A DNA stretch of 64,000 bases from Agarophyton chilense (Eukaryota > Rhodophyta > Florideophyceae > Gracilariales > Gracilariaceae), in the NCBI GenBank assembly GCA_030374765.1, contig JARGXX010000115.1, positions 310,001-374,000 of the forward strand, written 5' to 3'. The translations under genes and the position numbers were made by a program. How positions within the stretch are numbered: the first letter of the stretch is position 1; every line of letters begins with the position of its first letter. Below, piece after piece: positions 22,570 through 34,980 of the stretch. The notes beneath the pieces are model-generated. The model was given only the letters and a program-made list of their open reading frames with translations, made no database searches and was not told the origin of the DNA.

Positions 22570-25439
22570 CGTCCCAGTCCAATCTGCCGTCCCGGCCCAA
22601 GTTCTCCTGAGATTCCAAGTCTCCTCCATGGACTGATGGCAAAGGTGACCAGGAAGAATATCTTGATGCTGTGAAGCTCTGGCAAACGTTTCATAACGCA
22701 CTACCAGCTTCGAACAGCAACAAGATTCCAATTGCACTTCAGGCTATATGTCTTAAGTCGCAACTGTATGGCCGTGCAAAGGATTTCTGCTCCGGAATTG
22801 CTGATGGCCAATTGACGGAAGATGGCGCTGTGGATCATCTGGTAGGAAAAATTTACCAGAAGGACGCTCTCTCTGTAGTCAGTGAGGCCTATCGCGATTT
22901 CAACCAACTCTGGAATACTCGTAGAGGCAACACAGAGACTATGAAGAACTTCGAATCCCGTTTCTCCGCGCAAGTTGCAAAGTTCAACTCCATCTCTGCA
23001 ACGACTAAGCTTCCAGAGTGTATTACGGCACTAATGCTGCTATCCAACTCTGCAATTGACGACTCTCAGCGGGTCTCTGTCATGGCAGCAGCTGCACCTT
23101 CCGATGAGAACCTAAATTCTCAATCGTCGAATGATGAGTTTCTGAGCTCTATCACGTATCAGTCAGTGGCCTCGGTAATAAAGCAGTGCGACAAAACTTC
23201 GCATGCCCTGAGTGGTACTGTACCGCTTACTGCTAGTTCTGCTGGCACCACGCAACACCGCGAGCAACATCGCTATAGCAAGAACAGTTTTGGTTACCGT
23301 TACAAAGGACAGTCTCCTTCAATGAAATATCCTTGTGACATATGCGGCAAATACGGTCATTGGAAACGTAACCATAACCCTGACGGCTCACTACCTCATC
23401 ATGTCAAGTCGTTCGATGCACCAGCTACATCATCTGCTTCGCGAGCTCCTGGATCGCGCCCTGACCATGATCAAGAAAGGAGAGACAAGTCGCAAAGGAA
23501 GACAGTGTCGTTTAATATGGCAACTCTGACTAGTTCATCAGCTAGTACCGGCAAGTCACCTGTCGAAGTTGGACCTCTACTTGACGACGGAGCACCGTAC
23601 TCTGCAATTGGCCTTATCGAACTGAATCTACTTGCTGACCATATAGGGATATCGCCCAATCCCAAGCTCGATGCTATTCCCAAAGCACTCGATGGAAATA
23701 CAAATTGGCAGTATGGAGTCGGTGAACACTCCAGTCCGGCACGCTGCATCCTAGGATCTATTGTCATCACTGCGACATCTGACCAAGGTAGAACAGTCCG
23801 TATCACCCACCTTGTCCTGGATGGATCATTTCAGTTGGTCATAGGAAGAAATGTAACTCGCAAGGCCAACATCGAGCATATTGGAAGAAATGCATTGGTC
23901 TTCCTGGCTGATGGTCATAGAGACCATATATCTATAATCAATGAAAGTTTCTTAAGCTACATAGCTCTAGATCGGTTTACCTCTCATTGTAACAATGGTT
24001 CTACACTGTTATGCCTCTCAGCAGTCACTCTCGATAATGCACCACGGCTTGAGGTCAAGAAGATTATAGACAAAGTCCACAAGCACGTTTGTGGTCATGC
24101 AAGCTATACAGACTACAAGCTCCTCCTCGAGAGAAACGGATTTTGGAATGAAACCATAGCTTCCTACCTCACGGACATGGTCAATCGCTGCACGGCTTGT
24201 CGGAGCACATCGGTCCCGCAGCCCCGTCGTAAGGTTTCAATCAGTTCTCTGTCAAAGAAATTCAACGAGGTTCTCTGTGTTGATCATCTCTATCTGGATG
24301 AAATACTACAAATGCATCTGATGGATCTCATCACACGATATTCGAGCGTCTATGCAGTTACCTCGACAAATCTCTCAGAAGCTGTTGTTGGCTTTGAAGC
24401 TTCATGGGTATCACAATTCTGGTACCCTGACTCTATTCGTGCAGACAAGGCATTCCAAATAGGTGCATTCAAGAACTACACCAAGAAGGCGGGAATCCCA
24501 ATTCACCCAGTGCCTCCTGGTAGGCACTCCAAGAATGCAATAGAGTCTAAACACAGCATCATCCGTAGCGTCTTTATTCGTCTAAAAGAAGCTGCTGGCG
24601 CGGACTTCGATCCAAAGCTCTCAGCATACAAGGCTGTGTCAATCTCAAATGACCTCTATGGCAACGACAATATGTCTGCATTCGAACTAGCCAAAGGCTT
24701 TTCTAGCCCTATCGTGGCGAAGCCTATCGAAACAGTAATCCCGGATGATATGCTCAATGCTCGTGACCAGCTTAAAGCTCGTCGCAAACTGGCGCTTATC
24801 TTGCGCTCGAAGGCAGTGACCGAAGTGCCAATTGCAGCTGGTGATCTGATAGAAGTATACCAAAAGAAAGAATTTGAGAAGAGAGGAAAATGGTCCAATC
24901 CCAAACCGGTCCTCTCTATCAACCAGCATGCACGTTCAGTGACTGTACCAGGACGCAAAAATCGAGAAATCACTGTTGCATTTGAAGATACTCGCCCAGC
25001 GCTGCCTCAAGAAAGCTTCGCCCAACTAGTACAAGATGGTATTGACTCGATATCCGAGAGTTCAAGTGACCATTGTACTGCTATAAAGGCACAGGCTGAA
25101 ATGAACACAGATGTCATCTTTGAATGCTCTGTACCAAGTGACACTGCTGTTGACTTATCTCAAGGTTCGTCTGATATCAACACACCTGTTGATGCACCTG
25201 TTGATGATGACTTCTCTACTGAATCCTCAAACGTTGAACCCTGTGTAGGAGACAATATCTCTGTTCTCTGCCCCCTTGAAGAACAATTCTTCCCTGGCAC
25301 TGTCCACTCGGCAACAGAAGATGGTCGTCTAAACATACACTATGATGATGGGGATGTAGAACAACTTGAAATGGAGAAGGAGGTATGGAAGTTTACTGAA
25401 ACACTCCCAGCCAGTTCTGGTACAGTGGCACAACTGTAA
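22560..25439 (+). pseudogene. Copia3 gag-protease-integrase with Tudor-like tail
   Basis: The frame opens at the ATG within the primer site and has one early TGA (22608-22610). From 22611 it is open for over 940 codons to TAA at 25437. Domains: gag (YLDAVKLWQTFHNAL onward); zinc knuckle CDICGKYGHWKRNH (from 23334); an aspartic-protease-like site with the unusual LLDDGAPYSAIG (about 23580); integrase HHCC (VHKHVCGHASY ... NRCTAC, 24077-24200); and integrase core with Asp in CVDHLYLDE, Asp in IRADKAFQIG and Glu in NAIESKHSII. The C-terminal segment (about 25246-25395) reads VLCPLEEQFFPGTV, YDDGDVEQLE and KEVWKF, which resembles a Tudor/SH3-like fold. Without the TGA at 22608 and TAA at 25437 the frame would continue into RT. 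Confidence 0.9.
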
Positions 25440-27076
25440 GTCACAAGCACTGAGAACTCAGTCCTAGAATCGATTCTTGACCATTTTGGGAACAAACCAT
25501 TTCTAAGGCACCACGCACAAGGGTTTGACCAATACCCTTTAGTCAACGCCTACAATGCAGAGGAAGATACATTTCTCAAGACTGTTCGCCCGGTCACACA
25601 CGAAGAAGTTCCTGCGAACTCCAATGTTATCAGCAGTCACACCTTATACAGAGTGAAGACTAATGATGACGGGTCTCTCAAGCTTAAAGCACGTATTGCA
25701 CCACATGGGAACGAGGACGATTTGAAGAACGTCTTGAGCAAAGATTGTACCAGATGTCCACCCACAGGACTTCGGATGTTCGAATCAATTGCATCTCTAT
25801 TCGGCTGGATAATCCACAGGGCTGATGTGAAGGCTGCGTTTCTGCAGACAGGGGAGGCTCAAAGAAACGTCTATGTTCGCCCACCCAAAGAAAGCCAAAT
25901 GAAATCGACTCATCTTTGGCTACTTCTGACAGCTGCCTATGGCCTTGTCAATGCAAATGCCAAGTGGCAGAACCAGTCCGATAATGTTATGTTTGACATT
26001 GGACTCAAGCAGTCGACCCATGTTCCTCAGCTTTTCTTCCAGAAAGAAAACGGAAGGCTGGTATTAATTGTTGCTAAAATAGTTGACGACCTGAAAGCTG
26101 CAGGCGATGGCGACCGTGTGAAACGCTTTATGGAGGATTTTGACAGACGATTCAAGTTTGGTGATGTGATGCAAGGACCAGGCAAACTCCGATTCTTTGG
26201 CATCAACACTGTTCAAAATGGCGACTTTACCATTGAGACAGATGCGGACGATAAGATGAACTCTGTATCTGAGTATCCGTTTTCTAGGCAACGCCGCAAA
26301 CATATTGATTAGCCACTCAATCAGCTTGAAAAGTCTGTGTTTGCCTCCACAAATAGTTCACTTGGATGGATCGGAACTGCGGCTTCACCATTTTGCTCAT
26401 TCTATACCAGCTATCTGCAGCAAAAAGCCCCTGATCTAAAAGTGTGTCACCTTGTTGAAAAAGTGAATATAGTTCGCAAGCTGAAGAAGCTCGGAACAAC
26501 TATTGCTTACCCTAGACCAACAGACAAAAATCAGTATGAACTCAGCGTTCTAGTGTTTTCAGATGCGTCACGGACAGATGAATGTGGCCAACTTGGAGTT
26601 CTAACTGGTTTGCTTATCGGTGAGATGAAGAACAACTCGATTTATCATGCCATATCGTGGTTTTCTCACAAGTCAAAGCGCCCGGTCAAAAGCATACCTG
26701 CTGCAGAGGTTTTTGCTGCCTCGGAAGGGATTTACGAAGGAAAGACAATCTCTAAGGCATACTCGGAGCTTCTTGGCATGGAAATCAAGTTGAGACTTGC
26801 TGTGACTCTAAGGACTTGTTTACTTCACTATCGACACAGAAGAATTCTATCCACAAATCGATTCGTGGTGATGTTAGCTGCGTCCGTTTTGAATTTCAGA
26901 CTGGTGCTGTTGGTAAGATATCGTGGGTTCCCGGACATTCCAACCTGGCAGATCCGCTTACCAAGAAAGAGAGCTCTCTGACAGATGCTCTTCAAATGAG
27001 TCTGTTCACTGGCAGACTTTGCTTCGATTTCCAGGACATTGCTGAGACGAAGCATTCGAAGAAAAACTTTGGCTGA
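25440..27076 (+). pseudogene. Copia3 reverse transcriptase and RNase H
   Basis: This continues the same frame after TAA 25437. RT blocks: LKARIAPHGNEDD, RADVKAAFLQTGEAQRNVYV, LTAAYGLVNANAKW, and the catalytic region IVAKIVDDLKAAG, with IVDD where YVDD is usual. A TAG at 26310-26312 precedes the connection region. RNase H reads VFSDASRTDECGQLG and, after one frameshift near 26790, WVPGHSNLADPLTKKES to the end at 27076. The intact Asp pair suggests that only a few lesions inactivate this copy. Confidence 0.9.
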
Positions 27077-27087
27077 AAGGGGAGGAA

Positions 27088-27366
27088 TATGAGAACGATC
27101 ATTGATGGAAGTCGATCGTCTACAAATACGCCCGCTCAATGCTTTGTATTTGAACATTTAATTGTCTTTGCTATGAGTCATCATTCGTACCACATGGCAA
27201 CCTCTTATATCATGTATTACGCCCGTTAATTATGTTGTAATGTACTCTATTTATACATCTATGTACCTCATGTTTGTAAACATCTGCGACTGCGGCCAGC
27301 CGCTATTGTGTACTCTGTTCTACACTGTGTCTACCTAGTTCTACACCGCAAGTCTAATCATTCTTA
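27088..27366 (+). repeat. Copia3 3' LTR
   Basis: It is preceded by the purine tract AAAGGGGAGGAA and followed by CCAAC. It is a 279-bp match to 22278-22556. Confidence 0.93.
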
Positions 27367-27371
27367 CCAAC

Positions 27372-27534
27372 CAAGAACCAACCAACCTAAACACCATCTT
27401 GGTGAGTCCTGGAAATCCTAAAGTGGTTCCCCACAAAGAGGCACCTATACTATCAGTTCTTAACCGTTTTGAGCTATAGCTCTTGTTCCGAGGATACCCG
27501 CTAGTTTTGCGCGTTTACCGCCCTCTTTCTACAG

Positions 27535-27566
<32 letters not shown>

Positions 27567-27839
27567 TGTTTCTTTATTGATCTCTATACTGCGACCTGGT
27601 GATTTGTGTTGTCACAAAGGTTATCAAGCCGATCTCATGTGCATTACGTACCGCCGTATCTGGACATCGGCCCCGGGAATACACGTATTATCCCCATTGT
27701 TCAGGCACACCTTGCTGCTTTCCGCACACTCTCTTCTTATCTAAGAACCGTCACTCGCAAGGCGACACCCGCTCTTCCCCGTTGTTTCTGTGGATACCCA
27801 CTGCACCGAGACCTCTACAGTCTTCAGTGGAATATCACA
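27372..27839 (+). repeat. Gypsy2 5' LTR, right segment
   Basis: It continues the Gypsy2 LTR after Copia3 and aligns with 37570-38047. It includes a GT dinucleotide run (27539-27566) and ends ATATCACA before the primer site. Confidence 0.9.
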
Positions 27840-27844
27840 TAAAT

Positions 27845-27858
27845 TGGTCTCCCGACTT
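27845..27858 (+). promoter_or_regulatory. Gypsy2 primer-binding site
   Basis: TGGTCTCCCGACTT lies five bases after the LTR. It begins TGG, complementary to a tRNA 3' CCA end. The same 14 bases occur at the equivalent place in Gypsy4 (62865-62878). The tRNA was not identified. Confidence 0.7.
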
Positions 27859-28226
27859 GGAAAGAAGTACACCTGTGTGTGGAATATTGGTCGCTAGGAC
27901 CGGAAATATCGTGTTTCGCACGTTCGAATGGTCCTCGTTGGATTTAAGTGCGTTGTATTGAGATCAATGAACTGAAGTTTGAACCGTCATCGCGGAATCT
28001 ACATTGTCAGAAGACATTTGGAAGCGGATCTAACCGTTCGCCACGTTAGTCGCTCAACCCGAATATTTGTTGTGAATCTGCACTGTTTGTTTGTTCTATT
28101 TGCTAGAAGTTTCTATCGTTGTCGATATTGGTTGTATCGATCGCGATATTTATATTGTTTTCATTGAGAAATTGTGTTTGCGTCGTTCGCATTTGTTATC
28201 TGGATTGCCAGTGATAAGCTGCGGCC

Positions 28227-30340
28227 ATGCAGACAAGAAGCCGACTGGATTCGGATAGAAGTGAGTCTGCGGAACATTGCTTAGCCACCTCTACAGAGGC
28301 TGGCCACCGCCCATATCTTCAGGCGAAGAAGAATTCGAAACCGACAGGAGGCGCAGTTGCACCTTCCGAGGTTCAGGCGGCGATCGCTCTCGAGGCTAAT
28401 ACCTCATCTAAACGTGATATCACGGAAGGTGCAGCCTTGGGAGCTGAATTTAAGCAACTCCGTGCAGAATCTGCGACGCAGAAGTTCCGTCTGGAGGAGA
28501 TGGAAGGTCAAGTTAACTTGTTAAAATCGTTATTAGAGACGTTAAGAAGAGAGCACACGGCTCTGGAGAATCGAAATATAGATACGAATCGGATGGCCGA
28601 GACTGTTCGGACAATCCGAGAAGATCTAAATCAATTGCTAGAAGAGCAAGGAAATGCCACAGGGGCCTTACCAGATATACCGATTACTGTTGAAGAGGTC
28701 CTCTCACGTGAAAACCCTTGGTTAGAGCGATTGGAGACTGTAGTGAATGCAACCTTGCAAATTCCGCACCCGGAAGTACAGGAGGTGGGACTCATCGTTG
28801 CTGATGCGCGGTTGCGCAAGAAAGATTCGAAGAAGTCGAAGGTACAGAAGTTATCTTCAAGGCGCTCTAAATCGAGAAAACTCGCAAGAAGACATGACAC
28901 CGATAGAGACGGAGATGATTCCGATTATATGGATTCCGATAGTTCGGATATGGACGATCCCGAGAAAGGAAGTTCATCTTCTGATGATACCACGAGCGAG
29001 AAGGACACTTTCCGTTCGAGAAAGAAAAGAATGGGTAGCTCACTACTGTCCCGCAAGAAAGGATCGCCCTACAAGAATCTAAACCCGCTTTCCTGTACGA
29101 ACCTGCTTTACAGGAAGATTACAAATTATCGTGTATATCGGCTCAAGGTCCGAAAGGGGAAGCGAACAGGTCGCAAGACAGCCAAAGTGAGAGATCACAT
29201 TAAGCGTTTGAAGATTGGCCTCGATGGCCTTACTTTTCTGGGAAGGATCCCATTGTTATATTTGAATTTCTCAATCGCTTTGTAGTCGAAGCCGACACGC
29301 TGGGGATGAGTGAAGCTCAAGCATTTGTGGCACTTCCACTCTTATTGGTTGGATTTGCATAGGAGCAATACCGTGCCGTGAGTGGTTCGCTTACCGTCGA
29401 TGAAGATGGAGTCACAAGTTGGGCCGAAACCGTGAAGTACCCTCTGCGTAGTTATGAAACGTCTAATGGGATTCGTGAAGCTATTCTGAATCTCAGAGAT
29501 ATCACCAAGAAGCCTGGAGAAAAGGAGGTTGAGTACAGTTCAAGACTGAATAATACAGCTATACGCTGTAGAAATGTCCATTCTACGGTCGAGAAGATGA
29601 CACTTTTTGTCGATGGACTCGATCCGACTATCAATTTATTGGTAGCCCATCATCAGGAGAAGCACTCGAAAATCAGTTTTCTGGAGTTAGTGCTGTATGC
29701 ACAGGCTGAAGGTGAGGCCGTCCGCGCTCGTCACGGAGGTGTAACACGTCGTCTGGGAACATACCCCGTTGCTAACAAGGACCTAAAACGCCCTCTCAAG
29801 CGAGGCAAGGTTTTGCACCTGAAGTAGCCAGAGGAATCACGCGTTTCGGCGTTTACGCCCCATGATGTCAGCTATGCTGGAGAAGACGCAGTTCACTATC
29901 TAGATGATCCAGAGGGCTCAGTGCCTACTACGGAATTGCCGTCAACTGATTCCCATGTGGAAGATGATATATTGGTTATGGAGCTACGCCGTTATCCTTA
30001 CAGAAGGAGTCTGATGGTCCCGCCAGCTGGTGGATTTACTTCTCGGAAGCCTGGTTGGTTCGATACCCGTGTTACAGAACAGCCAAAGCTGAGGTTGAAC
30101 AGGGACGGCCTGATATGTTACGGGTGCTATCGAATACATTATTTGTCATCACAGTGCATTCTGCTCTTTAAACAGGTACATCGAGTTGTCTCGAACCATG
30201 AAGCTCTCACGGAGCAAGAACGAACCCGTGTACCGAGACAATCATATTGGAAGGCCAAAGCTTTGGGACTTGCGGACATTGTATGCAGAACTCATGAGAG
30301 GGCTCAGAACTCTGATAAACCAAAGGGTTCAGCCCCATAA
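28227..30340 (+). pseudogene. Gypsy2 gag region
   Basis: It starts MQTRSRLDSD at 28227 with a coiled-coil-like segment (EFKQLRAES, RLEEMEGQVNLLKSLLETL). An acidic/Ser stretch and basic segment follow. After a shift near 29210, a capsid-like part reads RFVVEADTLGMSEAQAFVAL, which closely resembles RFVVEANILGMNEGQAYLAL of Gypsy4. Further parts are LRSYETSNGIREAILNL and LFVDGLDPTINLLVAHH (29378-29827). A CCHC-like cluster CYGCYRIHYLSSQC lies at about 30114. Multiple frameshifts and stops are present. Role in an active element: the structural particle protein. Confidence 0.82.
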
Positions 30341-30654
30341 GTACAGAGGAACGCCGATGTGGCGAGGGAGAACCCCGCGTCATGGGTAAATTAAGTGAAG
30401 GAGCCCTCAGGGGGTTGGGGGGATTCAAACCCATCATACCGATCAGGGTACCGATATTGCCCCGCTCCCGGGAATTTAAACCGAAGGTCCTACTGAGACC
30501 AGGAAAATCTTCGAATGTCGGAAACTATGTACAGTTTGACTGTATGTTGAAACATCCTTGGAGGCGATATGTGTGCCCAAGTAGGAGGACGAGGCCCGAA
30601 AGAACTACAAGGTCTATGCAGCCGTCGGCTCTTCTCAAGCGCTGTTATCGCGAA

Positions 30655-33600
30655 GACTCGCTGTATTGGATACGGGTGCAGGCCCAAACTTTATCAGGTT
30701 GTCTGCATTGCGCGAAGACGAGCGAGCTCGAACACGACAGACACAGATGCCGGATTTCCGGGATGCGAACAAGAGACCGATAAAGTCTATTGGAACAATA
30801 CGACTTGTCGTTTGCATGGGAAATCAAGTAGTCATGTTAACGTTTATTGTGTGTATCATATTGGCTGCACCAGTTGTGATGGGTTGTGACTACTGTGACA
30901 AGTTCGTCGAATTGATTCGTCCGAAGAATCGGGAAGTGGAGCTGGACGATGGCTCTACATTGCCAATCGTGCGCAGACCTCTGCGGCGATCCGCTTCATT
31001 TGCACCATTACCATCGTCATTCGAATACGAAGCCCCACTAGGGAGAACATCTCTGGAGATTCGGGGTGTAAACTAAAGGTGATACCACCAAAAAGTCAAA
31101 CATGGGTATCAGTCGTTACTGACAAGCACGGACTTATCGTTATTCAGCCGAACGCGGCACTGTATCACACTAGTGAATTGCTAGTCACTAACGGCATTGC
31201 ACAAGTGAGCCCGAACATCCCTTTCAGAATGTTGGTGAGAAACGTTGGCTCTGAAGAGCGTCGCTTACACAAGCATCATCTCTTGGGCATGGCTCTGCCA
31301 CACCCTTCAGTTGTGATACCGACGCACATAATGACGACAGGCGTCTTGGGAGTAACGCCCACAGGCGAGCAGAAGTCGACAGCGACAAGAGCGGTCGAGA
31401 ACATGAAAAACATGAAGGAAGAGAATGCCTCTGAAGAAGAGATGGAAGAAGCCCTCGTGGGTATGAAGATGGAACACGTTCCTGATAAGTATAAAGGAAG
31501 ATTGCACAGATTTCTGCTGAAGTTTTCACATATTTGGAGTGGACACATTGGCCAGATCGTGGCTACAGAACATCATATTGAAGTTGCACCGGGTACACGA
31601 CCCATCTCTCAATTACCGTATCGGGCAGGCCCACGAACTCGTCAGATCGTGCAAGAACACGCGGAATCCATGTTGGGGAAGGGAATCATTGAGCCAGCTC
31701 AATCAGCTTGTGCATCCCCAGTGGTGATTGTTCTCAAAGAAGACAGTTCTTTACGATTTTGCGTTGACTACAGAAAACTGAATGCTGTAACTGTGAGGAA
31801 TATGAACCCATTACCGCATATGGATGAATGCATCGATTGTCTTGGAGTAGCCAATGTTCTTACTACGCTTGACGCAAATTGGGGATACTGGCAGATACCA
31901 GTCGCCCCAGAAGACTAAGATAAGACTGCATTTTCATGTCACGCAGGACTATATCGCTTTAAGCGAATGCCGTTTGGTTTGACCAACGCCACTGCGACTT
32001 TTCAGCGTGCTATCCATACAATATTATCAGAGTATAACTGGAAAAAATGCCTTGTTTACTTCGATGACATCATCATTTTCAGTAAGAGTATGGAAGACCA
32101 TTTTGGGAATATTGAGGGAATCCTCGAGAAGTTAGAGCAAGCTGGATTACCCTTGAAGATCAAGAAGTGTGAATGGTTCACGGACCAAGTGAAATACATG
32201 GGGCACAGGATAAAGCCAGGGAAACTAGAAATGGAAGAAGTGCAGACCGCTGGGATTCGTGAGTTCAAACCTCCGCGACCGCAGACGAAATTGAGATTTT
32301 TTCACGGACTTTGTAACGTCTACAGACGATTTGTGCCGCGCTATTGTCATATCGTTGCACCCCTTAATGCTTCATTGAAGAACGGACAACCCGTTAAATT
32401 GAAAGAATTCGGAGAAGCCGAAACGGAAGCTACTGCAAAGCTAAAACACATGCTGACCACAGCACCTGTGTTATTTCTTCCAAAAAAGGATCTTCCTTAC
32501 TCCTTTGATGCGGACGCTAGCGATTATCAGATAGGGCATGCCCTTTTTCAAACGCTCGAAGACGGCATATGACATCCTATTGGAAACTGGTCGAGAACAC
32601 TGGACCAGGCAGAAAAGAACTACTCTGTGTCAGAAAAGGAATGTGTTAGGAATTCAGATGATTTTTAGTCAATTATGTTATGCATTTATGTTATGATTTA
32701 GTTATACTATGCTTTACGTATGTTATTTGAGTTTCAGTGCTTTGGCGGTCCAGTCCCATAATCCATTTTGACCCAAATCGTCATTTCAAGGACCATTTTC
32801 ATCTCACACGTCACAATGACTTTATAGATGACATTCTTGTCACAATCAACAAAGCTGTCACTGTCAGCATCATCGAGCAAGTGACAACGAGGCATTGGAC
32901 ACGCATGCACGATTGAACCTCGTGGAAGCAACCATGTTTCACACGGCACCCAATTAGAATGGTACATTAGAAAACACTCTTTATGACCTCTTCTTCGAAG
33001 GTTCAATAGTCTATATAAACCCTGGTCGACCGGCCGACTCTCACCTCGGCCGTCACGATGATTCACCTTTTCAACCACTGACCAGTGTTCTAACAGAATG
33101 CCTTTCTATGGTTTGGGCTCTCACGACCCTCAGACCTTACCTACAGGGTGCTCACTTTACGGTCAATACCGATCATTCATGCCTCAGATGGCTCATGTCG
33201 ATTACCGACCCGTCGGGACGCTAAATGCGATGGCGTCTGCGCGTTTCAGAATTTGATTTCACAATCAACTACAAGAAAGGAACTTCAAACGTACACGCTG
33301 ACGGGTTATCGCGACTCGAGACCTTGGGAGAAACCCAATTGGAAATCGATGATGAGATACCATGTTCGGTAACGGAAAATTCGAGAACGAAAGAAGAAGA
33401 ACTAGAAGATCTAGAAGAAGAGGACTATCAAATGGAATTACTGGTAGCCCAGACTACGGACACTGATCCAGAAGATCAACTCGAACGAATCTCTCTTGAA
33501 GATCTATTACATGAACAAGTCACAGATGCCTTCTGCGCGGCTATCCGCTCTCGACTTAACGGGAGGGAGGGGTTGCCTTTTCGTCTCGACGATCGAGGAA

Positions 33601-34980
33601 TCTTTGTTCGAACTGTAGAATCGCATGAGTAAATCGTGATACCACATGCTCTTAAGAGCTGAGTCGTGCATTGGGCACATTATTCGCAAATGTCTAATCA
33701 TCCAGGAGGTACGAAGCTGTATCTAATCCTCAGAAGGGACTTTCATCGGCCAACTTTGGTAATGGATTGTAATGAGACAGCTACGATGCGCGTAACGTGA
33801 GCGAGGAATAGAGTGAAGCTCTGGAAAAAGAAGAAGCAACTGAAGCTGCTCCCAGCAATTTCACCACTACAGAATGTCAGTATTGACATATTTGGGGAAT
33901 TGATCCGCTCGAAGCGGGGAAACAAATACCTTTTGGTATTAACTGATCGCTTCTCTAAGCTGGTTAAGACTGTTCCGCTGAAACGGATTACTGCTTCCGT
34001 GATAGCACGAGCGTTTATCCACCATTGGGTTTATTACTACGAACCACCGGATACTCTGCTCTCATATAATGGAAAGCAATTCGTTGTACGCTTCTTTCAT
34101 AATGTGTGCAGAATAAATGGAGTTCAGAACGTGATCACCACGACGTATCATCCGCAATGTAACGGGCAGGTGGAACGGTACAACCGTACACTACTCGCTG
34201 CAATTCGGCACTACTTCGGAGAACATCCGAAAGACTGAGATCTGTATACAGACACGCTTTGCTACGCGTAAAATACGCAAGTGCATTCGACGACGAAGCT
34301 AAAACCCTTTGAATTGGTAATATCTCGCCGACCAGCGGCTTTGCCAATCAAGATAGATCCGGACAGAACCGAAGAAGAGTCAATGCCGACGCCGGCTCAG
34401 TTTCACCTACGCTGGAGGAATGAGTTGCGCAAACGCACTACACAGGCCGCAAAAGAGATGGGAGAGGCCCAAGCGCGCTACAAGCGTAATTACGACGCGT
34501 CAATGCGACGGGCACTTCAAGATATCTCATTCGGAGGACACGTTTTCGTGAAAGTGGAAAGGGAAGATCCCGGAAGACTGGAGAGGACAAGGAATGGAAA
34601 CGCCGTCATGAGTTAGCCCCGATCGCTACAGGACCGTATGAAGTTTTCGAATTCGACGAATATACCGTTGTAATACGGAGAGGTACTGAGGTGGAGCGCA
34701 TTTCTCGCGATCCAGTAGTTGGTGCGCCAGATCGAGAAGCTGACATACAGCGAGAGGAATTCACACGTGAAGATATTGAGGTGCAAGAGCCACCACAGCC
34801 CCTAGTTGTGCCGGAGCTTGCGGGCATACCGACGTACAACAGAATAATTCCAAAACTTCCCCATGGTGAAAAAAGTTCGGAAATCCCACGTTTAAGGCGG
34901 AACAACAGTTCTGCGACACACGAAGCATCCGCCCATGATAAAATCATAGCTCCCACTGTAGCAGTGTGAGGAGACACGGT
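30655..34980 (+). pseudogene. Gypsy2 pol: protease, RT, RNase H, integrase
   Basis: Protease-like LDTGAGPNFIRLSAL (about 30660) comes first. RT is LRFCVDYRKLNAVTV and LDANWGYWQIPVAPED (to 31916), then MPFGLTNATATFQRA and catalytic YFDDIIIFSKS (32058-32090). RNase H is DADASDYQIGHALF and EKNYSVSEKEC, interrupted at 32644 by a solo LTR, then resumes as VNTDHSCLRWLMS. Integrase core is NVSIDIFGEL, LLSYNGKQFVV, and NGQVERYNRTL. The second catalytic Asp of the D-D-E triad is replaced by Tyr (SYNG where SDNG is expected), an inactivating change. Stops at 31916, 32569 and 33221, plus frame changes, confirm a dead copy. Confidence 0.92.
32644..33095 (+). mobile_element. Solo LTR inserted in Gypsy2 RNase H
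   Basis: A 452-bp segment begins TGTTAGGAATTC and ends GTTCTAACA, with matching inverted termini TGTTAG/CTAACA. It is bounded by the direct repeat GAATG (32639-32643 and 33096-33100). Removing it restores the RNase H block SEKEC...MVWALTTLRPYL. It contains a TATA-like TCTATATAAACC near 33011 and no coding capacity. It has no second copy in the window. These features fit a solo LTR left by recombination of a complete element. Confidence 0.85.

Larger units (their letters stand above)
22278..27366 (+). mobile_element. Copia3: complete Ty1/copia element inside the Gypsy2 5' LTR
   Basis: LTRs of 279 bp (22278-22556 and 27088-27366) begin TATGAGAACG and end CATTCTTA, so the termini are TA...TA and not TG...CA. 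The duplication CCAAC is at 22273-22277 and 27367-27371. The Gypsy2 3' LTR supplies the empty site, with a single CCAAC. The LTRs differ at about seven positions by eye. One long gag-integrase frame, RT and RNase H follow. This is the best-preserved complete element in the window. Confidence 0.95.

Noticed and set aside
27539-27566. GT repeat as an independent microsatellite or regulatory element
   Set aside because: It recurs at the same place in the other Gypsy2 LTR, so it belongs to the LTR.
32734-33078. 114-codon minus-strand ORF
   Set aside because: It lies wholly within the solo LTR and has no recognisable domain.
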